DNA of 60,153 nucleotides from an uncultured Alphaproteobacteria bacterium (lineage in GTDB: Bacteria > Pseudomonadota > Alphaproteobacteria > HIMB59), in assembly GCA_902527045.1 (NCBI GenBank), contig CABZNL010000008.1, forward strand, positions 1-60,153, in the 5' to 3' direction. Positions 1 to 8,797 of this stretch are shown piece after piece (the stretch's first letter is position 1; each line of letters starts with the position of its first letter). Under the pieces are notes generated by a model. It was not told the origin of the DNA and did no database searches. It was given only the letters and a program-made list of their open reading frames with translations. Position numbers and translations under genes: made by a program.

Positions 1-1
1 T

Positions 2-2923
2 CACACATACCATGGATACGAGGGTGATACATTAGCATCTGCATTGATATCTAATGGTATCCATTTGATTGGAAGAAGTTTTAAATATCATCGACCAAGA
101 GGTTTTTTAGGAGTTGGAGTGGAGGAACCAAATGCAATGGTTCAATTACATGAAGGTAATAAGTCAGAACCCAATATCATTGCAACCGAAGTTGAACTTG
201 TTGAAGGGCTTAAAGCGAAAAGTCAAAATTGTTGGCCCTCAGTACAATTTGATATATGGGAAGTGAATAATTTGCTTAATCGTTTTTTCCCGGCAGGTTT
301 TTATTACAAAACATTTATGTGGCCAAAAAGTTTCTGGATGAAAATATATGAACCTTTTATCAGAAAAGCCGCAGGAATGGGAGTGGCTCCTCTACAACCT
401 GATCCCGACAGATATGAACATAATTACGAGCACTGTGATGTTCTTGTTGTTGGTTCCGGCCCCTCTGGTTTAGCCAGTGCATTAGCAGCTGCAAAAAATG
501 GTGCCAGAGTCATTCTTGCTGAAGATAAAGCAAATTTTGGAGGATCGCTTCTTACCGATGAGGTCACAATTGGAAACATGTCTGGTAAAGAGTGGGCTAA
601 TGATACTGTTGCTCAATTAAAAAGTTTGCCCAATGTAATTTTGAAAAAAAGATCTCAGGTTTTTGGATACTATGATCATAATATGACTGTGATGATCGAA
701 AGGGTCAGCGATCACCAAGAAAATCCATCTCAATATACTCCAAGACAAAGATTACATTATATCAGAGCAGGTGAGGTAATCGTATCAACGGGCTCTATAG
801 AAAGACCAATTTCTTTTGGTAATAATGACAGACCTGGGATTTTGTTAGCTTCTGCAGCCAAAGAATATATGAAAGTTTACGAAACGTTGGTTGGTAAGAA
901 ACCAATTATTTTTACGAACAATGACACTGCTTATTCAACTGCCCTAGAATTTTTAAAAAATGACATTATCCCGGTAATTTTAGATACTAGAAATAATTCT
1001 AACGGCGAGTTGGTTAAGGAAGTTAAACAAAAAGGTGTCAATATTAGATTTAATTCTGGTATTGCTGATACAAAAGGTCATTTAAAAATTAAATCTGCGG
1101 TCATTGGTGAATTAGATAAAGACAAAGAAAACTTTACTAGCTTGGAAAGTATTGATTGTGATTGCATTTGTATGTCTGGTGGTTGGACTCCAACAGTTCA
1201 TTTATCGTCTCAAGCCGGTAATAAATTAAAATTTAATGAAGAAATAGATGCTTTTGTTCCTGACAAAAAAAGACAAAGAGAAAGCGCAGTGGGAGCTGCC
1301 AATGGATCATTTACACTAAACCAATCTTTAGCTGAAGGTTTTCAAGTTGGATTTAATCTGTCAAATAAGTTTACAGATAATAATATTGAAACCAATACAC
1401 CAAATTCTAAAGAACCAAAATACGAAAAACATGAAAGATTATGGTGTATGCCTTTACCACAAGGTAAAAAACCAAAGCGTTTCATTGACTTTCAAAATGA
1501 TGTTGCAGTGTCAGATGTTGAATTAGCTATCAGAGAGGGCTTCAGATCTATTGAACACGTAAAAAGATATACAACTTTAGGAATGGCTGGAGACCAAGGT
1601 AAAACCAGTAATCTAAATGGTCTTCAGTATGTCTCAAATATTGAAAAGAAAATTGTCCCTGAGGTTGGTCATACAACATTTCGACCACCTTATACTCCTG
1701 TAACTATTGGAGCAATTGTAGGGAGAGAAGTTAGAAACCATTACTTACCAACTAGGAAATCTCCAATTCATAATTGGCATGAAGAAAATAATGCTGTTTT
1801 TGTTGCAGCAGGATTATGGCAAAGACCTAGATATTATCCTAAAGGGTCAGAAAATATGAACGATGCAGTAAATAGGGAAGCTGCAAATGTTAGAACAAAT
1901 GTTGGAATATGCGATGTTACAACACTTGGAAAAATAGATATTAAAGGCCCAGATGCTCCTGAGTTTTTAAACAGAGTTTACACAAATGCTTGGTTAAAAT
2001 TACCCGTAGGTAAAGCTAGATACGGTGTGATGCTTCGAGAAGATGGCATGGTTTTTGATGATGGTACTACTTCAAGGCTATCAGAAAATCATTTTCATAT
2101 GACGACTACCACAGCACAAGCAGCGAATGTTCTCTCTCACTTAGAATATTATCTACAAGTCGTCTGGCCTGAATTAGATGTTAATGTTTTATCAACTACT
2201 GAACAGTGGTCAGGTATCGCTGTTGCGGGACCAAAGTCCAGAGAACTTCTATCAAAATTATTTCCCAGTATAGATCTATCTAATGAAGGATTGCCGTTCA
2301 TGGGTTTAGTTGACACCAATATTGATGGTATTTTTGCTCGAATTTATCGAATATCTTTCTCTGGGGAGTTAGCTTATGAAGTAAATGTTGAGTCTAATTT
2401 TGGTCTTCATATGTGGAAGAAGATTATGGATGAGGGTAAAGTTTTTGATATAGAGCCTTATGGAACTGAAGCATTGTCCACACTAAGAATTGAAATGGGT
2501 CACGTTGCTGGAGCTGAGTTAGATGGAAGAGCAGTTCCTTTTGACGTAGGCTTAAATGGAATGGTAAGTAAGAAAAAAGATTTCATTGGTAAAAGATCTT
2601 TATCTAAAGAAGCATTCATATCTGAAGACAGACAAACTATTGTTGGACTAGTTCCACTTGATAAAAGAACTAAAATTCCTGAAGGGTCTCATATAGTTGA
2701 GAATGATAAAGTATCATCTCCTGTTCCAAAATTAGGTCATGTATCTTCATCTTGTTGGAGTGTGGAATATAATAATCCATTTTCAATAGCTATAATTAAA
2801 GATGGAAAAAATAAAATAGGAAAAAATCTTTTTGCTGTATCCCCATTAAAAGATATTTCGATTCCAGTTGAGGTTGTTTCTTCTCATTATGTGGATCCAA
2901 ATGGCGAAAGAGTTAGATCTTAA
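2..2923 (+). CDS. mgdC: N-methylglutamate dehydrogenase / sarcosine oxidase alpha-type subunit, 5'-truncated by window start
   Basis: The reading frame is open to the first base, so the start lies outside the window; about 973 codons are visible, and family members of about 1000 residues suggest roughly 30 residues are missing. The visible start (GYEGDTLASAL, then GRSFKYHRPRG) is the conserved N-terminal domain of heterotetrameric sarcosine oxidase alpha subunits. A Rossmann motif GSGPSG follows at visible residues about 151-156. The last ~380 residues are a GcvT-like folate-binding domain, fitting transfer of the oxidised methyl group to tetrahydrofolate. MgdC of N-methylglutamate dehydrogenase is a paralogue of SoxA; I choose mgdC because mgdD, mgsABC and gmaS are close by. 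A sarcosine oxidase role cannot be excluded from sequence alone. The beta (mgdA) and delta (mgdB) subunit genes are expected just upstream, outside the window. Confidence 0.85.
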   Translation, partial: HTYHGYEGDTLASALISNGIHLIGRSFKYHRPRGFLGVGVEEPNAMVQLHEGNKSEPNIIATEVELVEGLKAKSQNCWPSVQFDIWEVNNLLNRFFPAGFYYKTFMWPKSFWMKIYEPFIRKAAGMGVAPLQPDPDRYEHNYEHCDVLVVGSGPSGLASALAAAKNGARVILAEDKANFGGSLLTDEVTIGNMSGKEWANDTVAQLKSLPNVILKKRSQVFGYYDHNMTVMIERVSDHQENPSQYTPRQRLHYIRAGEVIVSTGSIERPISFGNNDRPGILLASAAKEYMKVYETLVGKKPIIFTNNDTAYSTALEFLKNDIIPVILDTRNNSNGELVKEVKQKGVNIRFNSGIADTKGHLKIKSAVIGELDKDKENFTSLESIDCDCICMSGGWTPTVHLSSQAGNKLKFNEEIDAFVPDKKRQRESAVGAANGSFTLNQSLAEGFQVGFNLSNKFTDNNIETNTPNSKEPKYEKHERLWCMPLPQGKKPKRFIDFQNDVAVSDVELAIREGFRSIEHVKRYTTLGMAGDQGKTSNLNGLQYVSNIEKKIVPEVGHTTFRPPYTPVTIGAIVGREVRNHYLPTRKSPIHNWHEENNAVFVAAGLWQRPRYYPKGSENMNDAVNREAANVRTNVGICDVTTLGKIDIKGPDAPEFLNRVYTNAWLKLPVGKARYGVMLREDGMVFDDGTTSRLSENHFHMTTTTAQAANVLSHLEYYLQVVWPELDVNVLSTTEQWSGIAVAGPKSRELLSKLFPSIDLSNEGLPFMGLVDTNIDGIFARIYRISFSGELAYEVNVESNFGLHMWKKIMDEGKVFDIEPYGTEALSTLRIEMGHVAGAELDGRAVPFDVGLNGMVSKKKDFIGKRSLSKEAFISEDRQTIVGLVPLDKRTKIPEGSHIVENDKVSSPVPKLGHVSSSCWSVEYNNPFSIAIIKDGKNKIGKNLFAVSPLKDISIPVEVVSSHYVDPNGERVRS

Positions 2924-2924
2924 T

Positions 2925-3521
2925 ATGCCTGTAATCGAGAATATATCACCACTTCACTTTGATCATAAATTAGGTTTTTTCGGAGACTATGAAAATAAAG
3001 ACGATATTATTAAGCTAACTGAGGTAAAAGAATTATCTATTTTTCAAATTGCTAAATTTAAAAAAAGTAGTGTTGATATAAATGAAGTTAGTTTGAATAA
3101 TTTAAAATTACCAACTAAAAGTCTAACAGTTACTTCAGATAATATCGTTAGGATATTATGGGTAGGTCCTGATACATGGTTGATTGTATCTAGAGATAAA
3201 AACCTTAATAAGGATATTTATAATATTTTTAATGATAATGATTTTGCTGTTACTGACATCTCTCACTCTAGAGCAGTGATTGATATCAGTGGCTCAAAAT
3301 CAAAAGAAGTATTAAAAAAAGGTTCACCTTTAAACTTCAACGACGATATGTTTAAACCGAATAATTGTGCTAACACAACTTATAATGGAATTAACATTAT
3401 TATTGATTTCATTAGTGAAAAACCATTCTGCTTTAATCTTTATACCCTCAGAAGTTTCGGAGGCTCTTTTTATCATAGTATAACTGACTCATGTTTAGAG
3501 TTTGGTTATGAAGCCATATAA
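2925..3521 (+). CDS. mgdD: N-methylglutamate dehydrogenase / sarcosine oxidase gamma-type subunit
   Basis: A protein of about 198 residues directly after the alpha subunit gene, the usual place of the gamma subunit (SoxG/MgdD). It keeps the divergent GcvT-like gamma-subunit pattern: a stretch around ILWVGPDTWLIVS and a later DISHSRAVIDISG segment. Start choice: the frame stays open back to 2868, inside mgdC, but ATG 2925 (MPVIENISP) lies one base after the mgdC stop and has a purine-rich AAAGAG upstream. ATG 2901, overlapping mgdC by 23 bp, is the alternative. The gamma subunit has no known cofactor and helps form the oxidoreductase complex. Family assignment rests on position and a few motifs, because this subunit diverges fast. 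Confidence 0.75.
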   Translation: MPVIENISPLHFDHKLGFFGDYENKDDIIKLTEVKELSIFQIAKFKKSSVDINEVSLNNLKLPTKSLTVTSDNIVRILWVGPDTWLIVSRDKNLNKDIYNIFNDNDFAVTDISHSRAVIDISGSKSKEVLKKGSPLNFNDDMFKPNNCANTTYNGINIIIDFISEKPFCFNLYTLRSFGGSFYHSITDSCLEFGYEAI

Positions 3522-3526
3522 GAAAA

Positions 3527-4408
3527 ATGTGTGGAATAGTCGGTCTTTACCTTAAGAACAAAAAATATAATAAAGATCTTGGTAAATTTTTAACCGGAAT
3601 GATGAATAACATGTCTACTCGAGGTCCTGATAGCGCAGGATTTGCTATCTATTCAACTGAAAGAAAAAAGAAATATAAATATTCTATTTGCTATAACGAT
3701 AACAATATCAAAGAAATAAAAAAAAATCTTAGTAAAGAAATTAAAGACGCAAAAATAAAAATTATATCTGACCATTTTGTCTTAGAGACCTCATTAAAAC
3801 CTGTAAAGGTAATAAGTATTATCAAGAGCTATAATAATTTAAATTTAGTTGGCTATGGAAATTCAATTGAAATATTTAAACAGGTTGGGAACCCAAGAGA
3901 TGTTGTAAATAATTTTTCTCTTAAAAATTTTTCTGGTACTCATGCCATTGGGCATACAAGAATGGCTACTGAAAGTGCAATTACAACCGATGGATCACAT
4001 CCGTATTCAACAGGAGAGGACGAGTGCCTAGTTCATAATGGCTCACTTTCAAATCATAATAATTTAAGAAGGACACTAAAAAAAAATGGAATAGAAATTA
4101 AATCTCAAAACGACACAGAGGTAGCTGCTGGTTATATCTCAAATGGTTTATTAAATAAGAAATCTTTAAAAGAAACATTGATTGATGGATTGAAAGATTT
4201 AGATGGTTTTTATACTTTTATTTCTGGTACCAAAAATGGCTTAGCAATTGTAAGAGATGAAATTGCTTGTAAGCCTGCTGTTGTCGCAGAAACAAATGAT
4301 TACGTTGCTATAGCGTCAGAGTTTCAGGCAATGGCACATTTACCTAATGTTAACAAAGCAAAAATTTTTGAACCTGAGCCTGGTTTAGTATATAGCTGGG
4401 GAAAATGA
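3527..4408 (+). CDS. mgsA: N-methylglutamate synthase subunit A, class II glutamine amidotransferase-like
   Basis: A 293-aa protein starting MCGIVG: Cys2 becomes the N-terminal nucleophile of class II (Ntn) amidotransferases once Met is removed. TRGPDSAGFA, GHTRMATES and HNGSLSNH are the other family signatures. In the N-methylglutamate pathway this subunit corresponds to the amidotransferase domain of glutamate synthase and is thought to act on the gamma-glutamyl amide bond of gamma-glutamylmethylamide. It lies 5 bp after mgdD and overlaps mgsB by 4 bp (ATGA), so mgdCD-mgsABC is probably one transcript. It is shorter than the paralogue at 10286 (313 aa), and the region between residues ~50 and 130 is poorly conserved between the two. 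Confidence 0.82.
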   Translation: MCGIVGLYLKNKKYNKDLGKFLTGMMNNMSTRGPDSAGFAIYSTERKKKYKYSICYNDNNIKEIKKNLSKEIKDAKIKIISDHFVLETSLKPVKVISIIKSYNNLNLVGYGNSIEIFKQVGNPRDVVNNFSLKNFSGTHAIGHTRMATESAITTDGSHPYSTGEDECLVHNGSLSNHNNLRRTLKKNGIEIKSQNDTEVAAGYISNGLLNKKSLKETLIDGLKDLDGFYTFISGTKNGLAIVRDEIACKPAVVAETNDYVAIASEFQAMAHLPNVNKAKIFEPEPGLVYSWGK

Positions 4409-5091
4409 TTAAATTAAATCTTAAAAAAGACTCTTTGAGAAAAGTTAATGAGTTGCTTCAAAATCTTGATCAAAAATCAAATGATAGAAGTTTTAAGATA
4501 ATCAATCCAGATGGTAATCATGCTATTTGTGCAGGTTTAAAAGAGGAAATGGATGTAACTATAGATGGTCATGTTGGTTATTACTGTGCAGGGATGAATA
4601 TGAAAGCTGATGTAATCGTAAATGGTAATGTAGGAACAGGGGTAGCTGAGAATATGATGTCAGGATCTGTTCATGTAAAAGGTAATGCTTCTCAGTCGGC
4701 TGGTGCTACTGCTCATGGGGGGACGTTAATTGTTGACGGAGATACAAGCTCTCGTTGTGGAATTTCTATGAAGGGTATCGATATTATTGTAAAAGGCTCT
4801 GTAGGTCACATGTCTGCGTTTATGGCACAGTCAGGCAACTTAGTAATTTGTGGAGATGCTGGTGATGCGTTAGGAGATAGTATTTATGAAGCAAAAATTT
4901 TTATCAAAGGAGAACCTAAATCCTTAGGAGCTGATTGTGAAAAAAAAAATATGAATAAAAAAGATCAAGACCTTCTAAAATCTCTTTTGAAAAAAGCAAG
5001 CATTGATGAAAATCAATTAACACATTTTAAAATGTATGGCTCAGCAAGAAAGCTTTATAATTTTAATATAGATAATGTATCGGAGTATTAA
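4405..5091 (+). CDS. mgsB: N-methylglutamate synthase subunit B, GXGXG-repeat (GltB C-terminal-like) protein
   Basis: A 228-aa protein made almost wholly of a right-handed beta-helix like the C-terminal domain of the glutamate synthase large subunit. Repeated turns are visible (GHVGYYCAGMNM, GNVGTGVAENMMSG, GDTSSRCGISMKG, GDAGDALGDSIYEG-like), ending in the family's IFIKGEPKSLGADC segment. In glutamate synthase this domain is structural and holds the amidotransferase and FMN domains in register; here it is a separate polypeptide. Translation is coupled on both sides: ATGA overlap with mgsA and a one-base TAATG overlap with mgsC. Confident at family level; the MgsB name depends on operon context. 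Confidence 0.82.
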   Translation: MIKLNLKKDSLRKVNELLQNLDQKSNDRSFKIINPDGNHAICAGLKEEMDVTIDGHVGYYCAGMNMKADVIVNGNVGTGVAENMMSGSVHVKGNASQSAGATAHGGTLIVDGDTSSRCGISMKGIDIIVKGSVGHMSAFMAQSGNLVICGDAGDALGDSIYEAKIFIKGEPKSLGADCEKKNMNKKDQDLLKSLLKKASIDENQLTHFKMYGSARKLYNFNIDNVSEY

Positions 5092-6413
5092 TGTCTGAAA
5101 AATTTAAAACCATTCCAAGAAAATCATGGACTTTTGATGATTACACAAACTCAGAAATAAGAAGAGCAGCAGAAACTGGAATTTATGACATACGAGGAGG
5201 TGGCTCAAAGAAAAGACTACCTCATTTTGATGATTTATTATTTTTAGGAGCGTCTATGTCTAGATATCCACTCGAGGGTTATAGAGAGAAATGTTCAACA
5301 AACGTTACTTTAGGGACTAGACATGCAAAAAATCCATTAGAGCTTGATATTCCTATAACAATCGCAGGTATGAGCTTTGGAGCTTTATCTGGTCCTGCAA
5401 AAGAAGCACTTGGCAGAGGAGCTAGTATTTCAGGTACCTCAACTACGACAGGTGATGGGGGGATGACTCCAGAAGAAAGAGGACAATCTAAACATCTAGT
5501 CTACCAATTACTTCCATCAAGATATGGAATGAATCCAGAAGATTTAAGAAAAGCAGATGCTATAGAGGTAGTTATTGGTCAAGGTGCAAAACCTGGTGGT
5601 GGAGGAATGTTACTTGGTCAAAAAATTAGTGATCGGGTTGCTGAAATGCGTACTCTCCCAAAGGGAATTGATCAGAGATCCGCATGCCGTCATCCAGATT
5701 GGACAGGCCCAGATGATTTAGAAATTAAAATCCTTGAGATAAGAGAAATTACAGGTTGGAAAGTTCCTATTTTTGTTAAACTTGCAGGAGCTAGACCATA
5801 TTATGATACAGCACTTGCTGTAAAAGCAGGAGCAGATGTTGTTGTTTTAGATGGAATGCAAGGTGGAACTGCTGCAACACAAGAAGTTTTCATTGAAAAT
5901 GTTGGTCAACCCACTTTAGCATGTATTAGGCCTGCTGTTGATGCACTTTTAGATTTAGATATGCATAGAAAAGTTCAGTTAATAGTATCAGGTGGCATAA
6001 GAAATGGCGCAGATGTTGCAAAGGCTATGGCCCTAGGCGCTGATGCTGTTTCAATTGGTTCATCTGCTTTAATAGCACTCGGAGATAATGATCCAAAATG
6101 GGAGAGTGACTACAAAAAATTAGGTACAACTGCAGGCGCTTATGATGACTGGCACGAAGGAAAAGACCCTTCTGGAATTAATACCCAAGATCCTAAATTA
6201 ATGAAAAGACTAGACCCTGTTAAAGCGGGTAAACGCCTATCAAATTATTTAAAGGTAATGACATTAGAAGCCCAAACAATTGCAAGAGCTTGTGGTAAAA
6301 ACAGCTTACATAATTTAGAACCAGAAGACTTGTGTGCTCTGACTGTTGAGGCTGCCGCGATGGCTAGAGTACCATTAGCGGGTACCGGATGGATCCCGGG
6401 ATCAAAGTTTTAA
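5091..6413 (+). CDS. mgsC: N-methylglutamate synthase subunit C, FMN-binding glutamate-synthase-like domain without Fe-S cysteines
   Basis: A 440-aa TIM-barrel of the GltS FMN-binding domain family: MSFGALSG, GQGAKPGGGG and a phosphate-binding ASGGIR-like segment (VSGGIRNGADVAKAMALGAD) are clear. At the place where glutamate synthase binds its [3Fe-4S] cluster it reads Y351-DD-W354-HEGK-D359-PSG, so none of the three ligand cysteines is present. That suits N-methylglutamate synthase, whose net reaction needs no external electrons, and contrasts with the paralogue at 12051, which has cysteines at exactly these positions. Last gene of the first module; a 150-bp gap to iclR follows. Confidence 0.83.
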   Translation: MSEKFKTIPRKSWTFDDYTNSEIRRAAETGIYDIRGGGSKKRLPHFDDLLFLGASMSRYPLEGYREKCSTNVTLGTRHAKNPLELDIPITIAGMSFGALSGPAKEALGRGASISGTSTTTGDGGMTPEERGQSKHLVYQLLPSRYGMNPEDLRKADAIEVVIGQGAKPGGGGMLLGQKISDRVAEMRTLPKGIDQRSACRHPDWTGPDDLEIKILEIREITGWKVPIFVKLAGARPYYDTALAVKAGADVVVLDGMQGGTAATQEVFIENVGQPTLACIRPAVDALLDLDMHRKVQLIVSGGIRNGADVAKAMALGADAVSIGSSALIALGDNDPKWESDYKKLGTTAGAYDDWHEGKDPSGINTQDPKLMKRLDPVKAGKRLSNYLKVMTLEAQTIARACGKNSLHNLEPEDLCALTVEAAAMARVPLAGTGWIPGSKF

Positions 6414-6530
6414 ATCATTTTTTTAATAAAAAATTTACTACATGCAGATTTTATATAGCTAGCTATAGAAAAAATAACCACCGAATAGTCACAAATGAGT
6501 TGTGATGATGCAACAGTAATGTTAATTTAT

Positions 6531-6549
6531 TGTTTCATAATTTGAAACA
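6531..6549. promoter_or_regulatory. Candidate IclR-family operator (perfect 7-5-7 inverted repeat)
   Basis: TGTTTCATAATTTGAAACA has perfect 7-bp arms (TGTTTCA / TGAAACA) around a 5-bp AT spacer. It ends exactly where the AGGAGG ribosome binding site of the iclR gene begins (6550-6555; ATG at 6564). The identical 19-mer recurs at 7354-7372. The size and TTTCA/TGAAA arms fit sites used by IclR-type regulators. Binding is inferred. Confidence 0.65.
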
Positions 6550-6563
6550 AGGAGGAACTTTAA

Positions 6564-7334
6564 ATGGGGCAGGATTTAAAGTACATAAACAAGTCTCTAG
6601 AAAAATCATTTAAAATTTTAGAGATACTTTCAAAATCGATATTTCCTCTTAAAGCTTCTAATATTTCACGTAAAGCAACTCTTTCAAGAACGACAACTTT
6701 TAGATTATTATCTGTTCTCAGTGATCTTGGGTATATTCACAAAAATCTCAGTTCGAACACCTACACAATGGGACACAAGGCGTTTCAATTTGGTGAAACT
6801 TCTGATTATCTTCAGTCAATTTCAGAGACATCAAAAGAGATTTTAAAAGATATATCAGGTAAAACAAATTTGATTACATACTTAGCCATGTTAGAGGGAT
6901 CTCAAATTGTCCACTCTGATAAAATTTCAAATAATACTGATGATGCAACAATAAGAACTTTTAGAATGAGGTTAGACGCACATTGTTGTGCTCTGGGAAA
7001 AGTTATGCTTGCATATAGACCTGAAAACGAAATTTCGACAATCTATAGAAGTTACAACTTTTATCCACATACTAATAATACAATAATCAATTTAAATGAT
7101 TTAAGAAAACAACTAACAAAGATTAGAGGTAACGGTTATGCCTTAAATCATGGTGAGGCTTTTGAAAATTCTTATGGTATTGGAGTAGCAATCTTAGACA
7201 AAGATAAAAGATCCTTTGCTGGAATCGCTTTATCTGGAAGTAAAAATATTCTTAATCCAAAGACGATGGATAATTACATTAATTTGTTGCAAGACGCTTC
7301 TATTAAAATTTCTAGATTAATTGTTGATAATTAA
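6564..7334 (+). CDS. IclR-family transcriptional regulator
   Basis: A 256-aa protein with an N-terminal winged helix-turn-helix (residues ~10-65; SNISRKATLSRTTTFRLLSVL carries the recognition helix) and a C-terminal IclR effector domain (DAHCCALGKVMLAY; later NGYALNHGEAFENSYGIGVAI). IclR proteins usually sense small metabolites and control nearby catabolic operons. It stands alone between the two amine modules, all reading the same way. A strong AGGAGG precedes ATG 6564, and a perfect inverted repeat abuts that site, pointing to autoregulation. A second copy of the repeat precedes the flavoprotein-ligase operon at 7434, its likely main target. The ligand is unknown; a pathway amine or gamma-glutamyl adduct is a guess. 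Confidence 0.88.
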   Translation: MGQDLKYINKSLEKSFKILEILSKSIFPLKASNISRKATLSRTTTFRLLSVLSDLGYIHKNLSSNTYTMGHKAFQFGETSDYLQSISETSKEILKDISGKTNLITYLAMLEGSQIVHSDKISNNTDDATIRTFRMRLDAHCCALGKVMLAYRPENEISTIYRSYNFYPHTNNTIINLNDLRKQLTKIRGNGYALNHGEAFENSYGIGVAILDKDKRSFAGIALSGSKNILNPKTMDNYINLLQDASIKISRLIVDN

Positions 7335-7345
7335 GCCTTTTCTTT

Positions 7346-7372
7346 TGAAATTATGTTTCATAATTTGAAACA
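7346..7372. promoter_or_regulatory. Candidate IclR operator, second copy with a third half-site
   Basis: Bases 7354-7372 repeat exactly the 19-bp inverted repeat found before iclR. Five bases upstream of its left core lies a further TGAAA (7346-7350), giving three half-sites TGAAA / TTTCA / TGAAA, each separated by 5 bp. It sits 62 bp before the ATG of the flavoprotein gene at 7434, which has its own GGAGGA at 7418-7423. The identical sequence at two promoters 0.8 kb apart makes chance unlikely; the regulator is inferred from proximity. Confidence 0.62.
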
Positions 7373-7433
7373 AAATGTGTTTTTTTCAATATCCCAATTC
7401 AAAATACAATTAATCTTGGAGGATTAGATTAAA

Positions 7434-8780
7434 ATGAGTCTACCGTCTAAATGTGAATATTTAATAATCGGTGCTGGAATACATGGCTTAAGTACAGCTT
7501 GGCATTTATGTAAAAAGTTATCTAGTAAGGGACAATTAAAAGAAAATTCAGTAGTTGTTATTGAGAAAACAAAGGTTGCAAATGGCGCTAGTGGTGTAGC
7601 ATGTGGTATCGTAAGAAATAATTACTATCAACCTGCAATGAGAAGTTTAATGGCTCACTCTGTAGATGTATGGAATGAAAATGCCGAAGCATTAACATAT
7701 AAACCAGTTGGTTACATGCAAATCAATTCACAATTAATGCAAGAAGGCATGTCAGAGGTTTATCACCAACAAAAAGAAATTGGCTTTGACTCAGAATTTA
7801 TTGAAGGCGCCAGTGACTGTGAAAAATATATGAAAGATATGCTTCCAGATTGGCAAGCTCAAGGAATAACTTCTGTCTTACACGAGAAAAAGACTGGTTA
7901 TGGAGCCAACAGGGGAGCAATCGAAGGGTTTAATAAATTAGCCATTTCATCTGGTGCAAAAGTAATTGAGGGTGTTGAAGCAAATAATTTAATCTCCTCA
8001 AATGGTAGTGGTGCTGTAACAGCAGTAGAAACATCTGAGGGAACAATTGAGTGCACACAACTAGTCGTTGCTGCTGGTCCTTGGGTAAGAAAATTTTGGG
8101 AAATTTTAGAGTTACCAAACTCTGTTAAAATCAAAAAACCTGATGGATCTTTCACTAATGAAATACCTATGTGGTCATATATGGCTTTAGAAGAAGGCGA
8201 GCTTGAAGTTGATCCACAAAGTTATAAAACAGCAAATGGAACTGAATATCCTGTTATTCATGTCGACACTGAGTCAACCCTTGTTTCCAACAAGACAGGT
8301 GATGTTATTCATGAAAATGTAATGTGGGGTTTTTATTATAAACCAGATGTGTACAGAAATGGCATTCAAGGCGGTTCATCTCCATACGATGTAACTAAAC
8401 CTGTAAATGATATTAAACTAGATCCTTACGGACACGACTCTCTTGAGTTTCAACCAAGAGCGTCTTTTGAGGATAAATGGACTTCTGCTCTGGCTTTTTG
8501 CCAGAAGCAATTTGATGGATGTCACAGTAAGTATAAAAAGCAAAATGCTGGCGGTATAGGATGTGTGACTCCTGACCGTTTTCCTGTATTCGACCAATAT
8601 AGAGAAAATGTGTATATTATAGCAGACGCAAACCATGGATATAAAATGGCCGGAGTTGGTGATTTAGTATCTGATGAATTGCTTGGAGGAAAGTCTGAAA
8701 TTCTAGAACCTTTCAGATTTTCACGATACGAAGAAGGGAAGTTACATCCGGTTTCAAAGAGTCCGTTCCCTTGGAGTTGA
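7434..8780 (+). CDS. DAO-type FAD-dependent oxidoreductase of the second amine module
   Basis: A 448-aa flavoprotein with an N-terminal dinucleotide fold (IIGAGIHGLSTAWHL), followed by IEK and the GASGVACG segment typical of the D-amino-acid / sarcosine oxidase superfamily. The C-terminal part has the second FAD-contact region (GIGCVTPDRFPVFD ... DANHGYKMAGVGDL). It resembles SoxB/MgdA in fold, but the stretch where SoxB-type subunits carry the FMN-linking histidine reads TGYGANRGAI here, without histidine, so I do not call it mgdA. It probably oxidises a C-N bond of a secondary amine or N-alkyl amino acid. First gene of an apparent six-gene operon; GGAGGA ribosome site 10 bases before ATG. 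Substrate unknown. Confidence 0.78.
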   Translation: MSLPSKCEYLIIGAGIHGLSTAWHLCKKLSSKGQLKENSVVVIEKTKVANGASGVACGIVRNNYYQPAMRSLMAHSVDVWNENAEALTYKPVGYMQINSQLMQEGMSEVYHQQKEIGFDSEFIEGASDCEKYMKDMLPDWQAQGITSVLHEKKTGYGANRGAIEGFNKLAISSGAKVIEGVEANNLISSNGSGAVTAVETSEGTIECTQLVVAAGPWVRKFWEILELPNSVKIKKPDGSFTNEIPMWSYMALEEGELEVDPQSYKTANGTEYPVIHVDTESTLVSNKTGDVIHENVMWGFYYKPDVYRNGIQGGSSPYDVTKPVNDIKLDPYGHDSLEFQPRASFEDKWTSALAFCQKQFDGCHSKYKKQNAGGIGCVTPDRFPVFDQYRENVYIIADANHGYKMAGVGDLVSDELLGGKSEILEPFRFSRYEEGKLHPVSKSPFPWS

Positions 8781-8797
8781 TGTAGAGGAGGAGTAAA

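Noticed and set aside
6414-6440. AT-only hairpin after mgsC as a terminator
   Set aside because: The T and A runs can pair, but without G-C pairs this is expected by chance in such AT-rich DNA.
7434-8780. Calling this gene mgdA
   Set aside because: It lacks the FMN-linking histidine segment and sits with a separate ligase module; the true mgdA is expected upstream of mgdC, outside the window.
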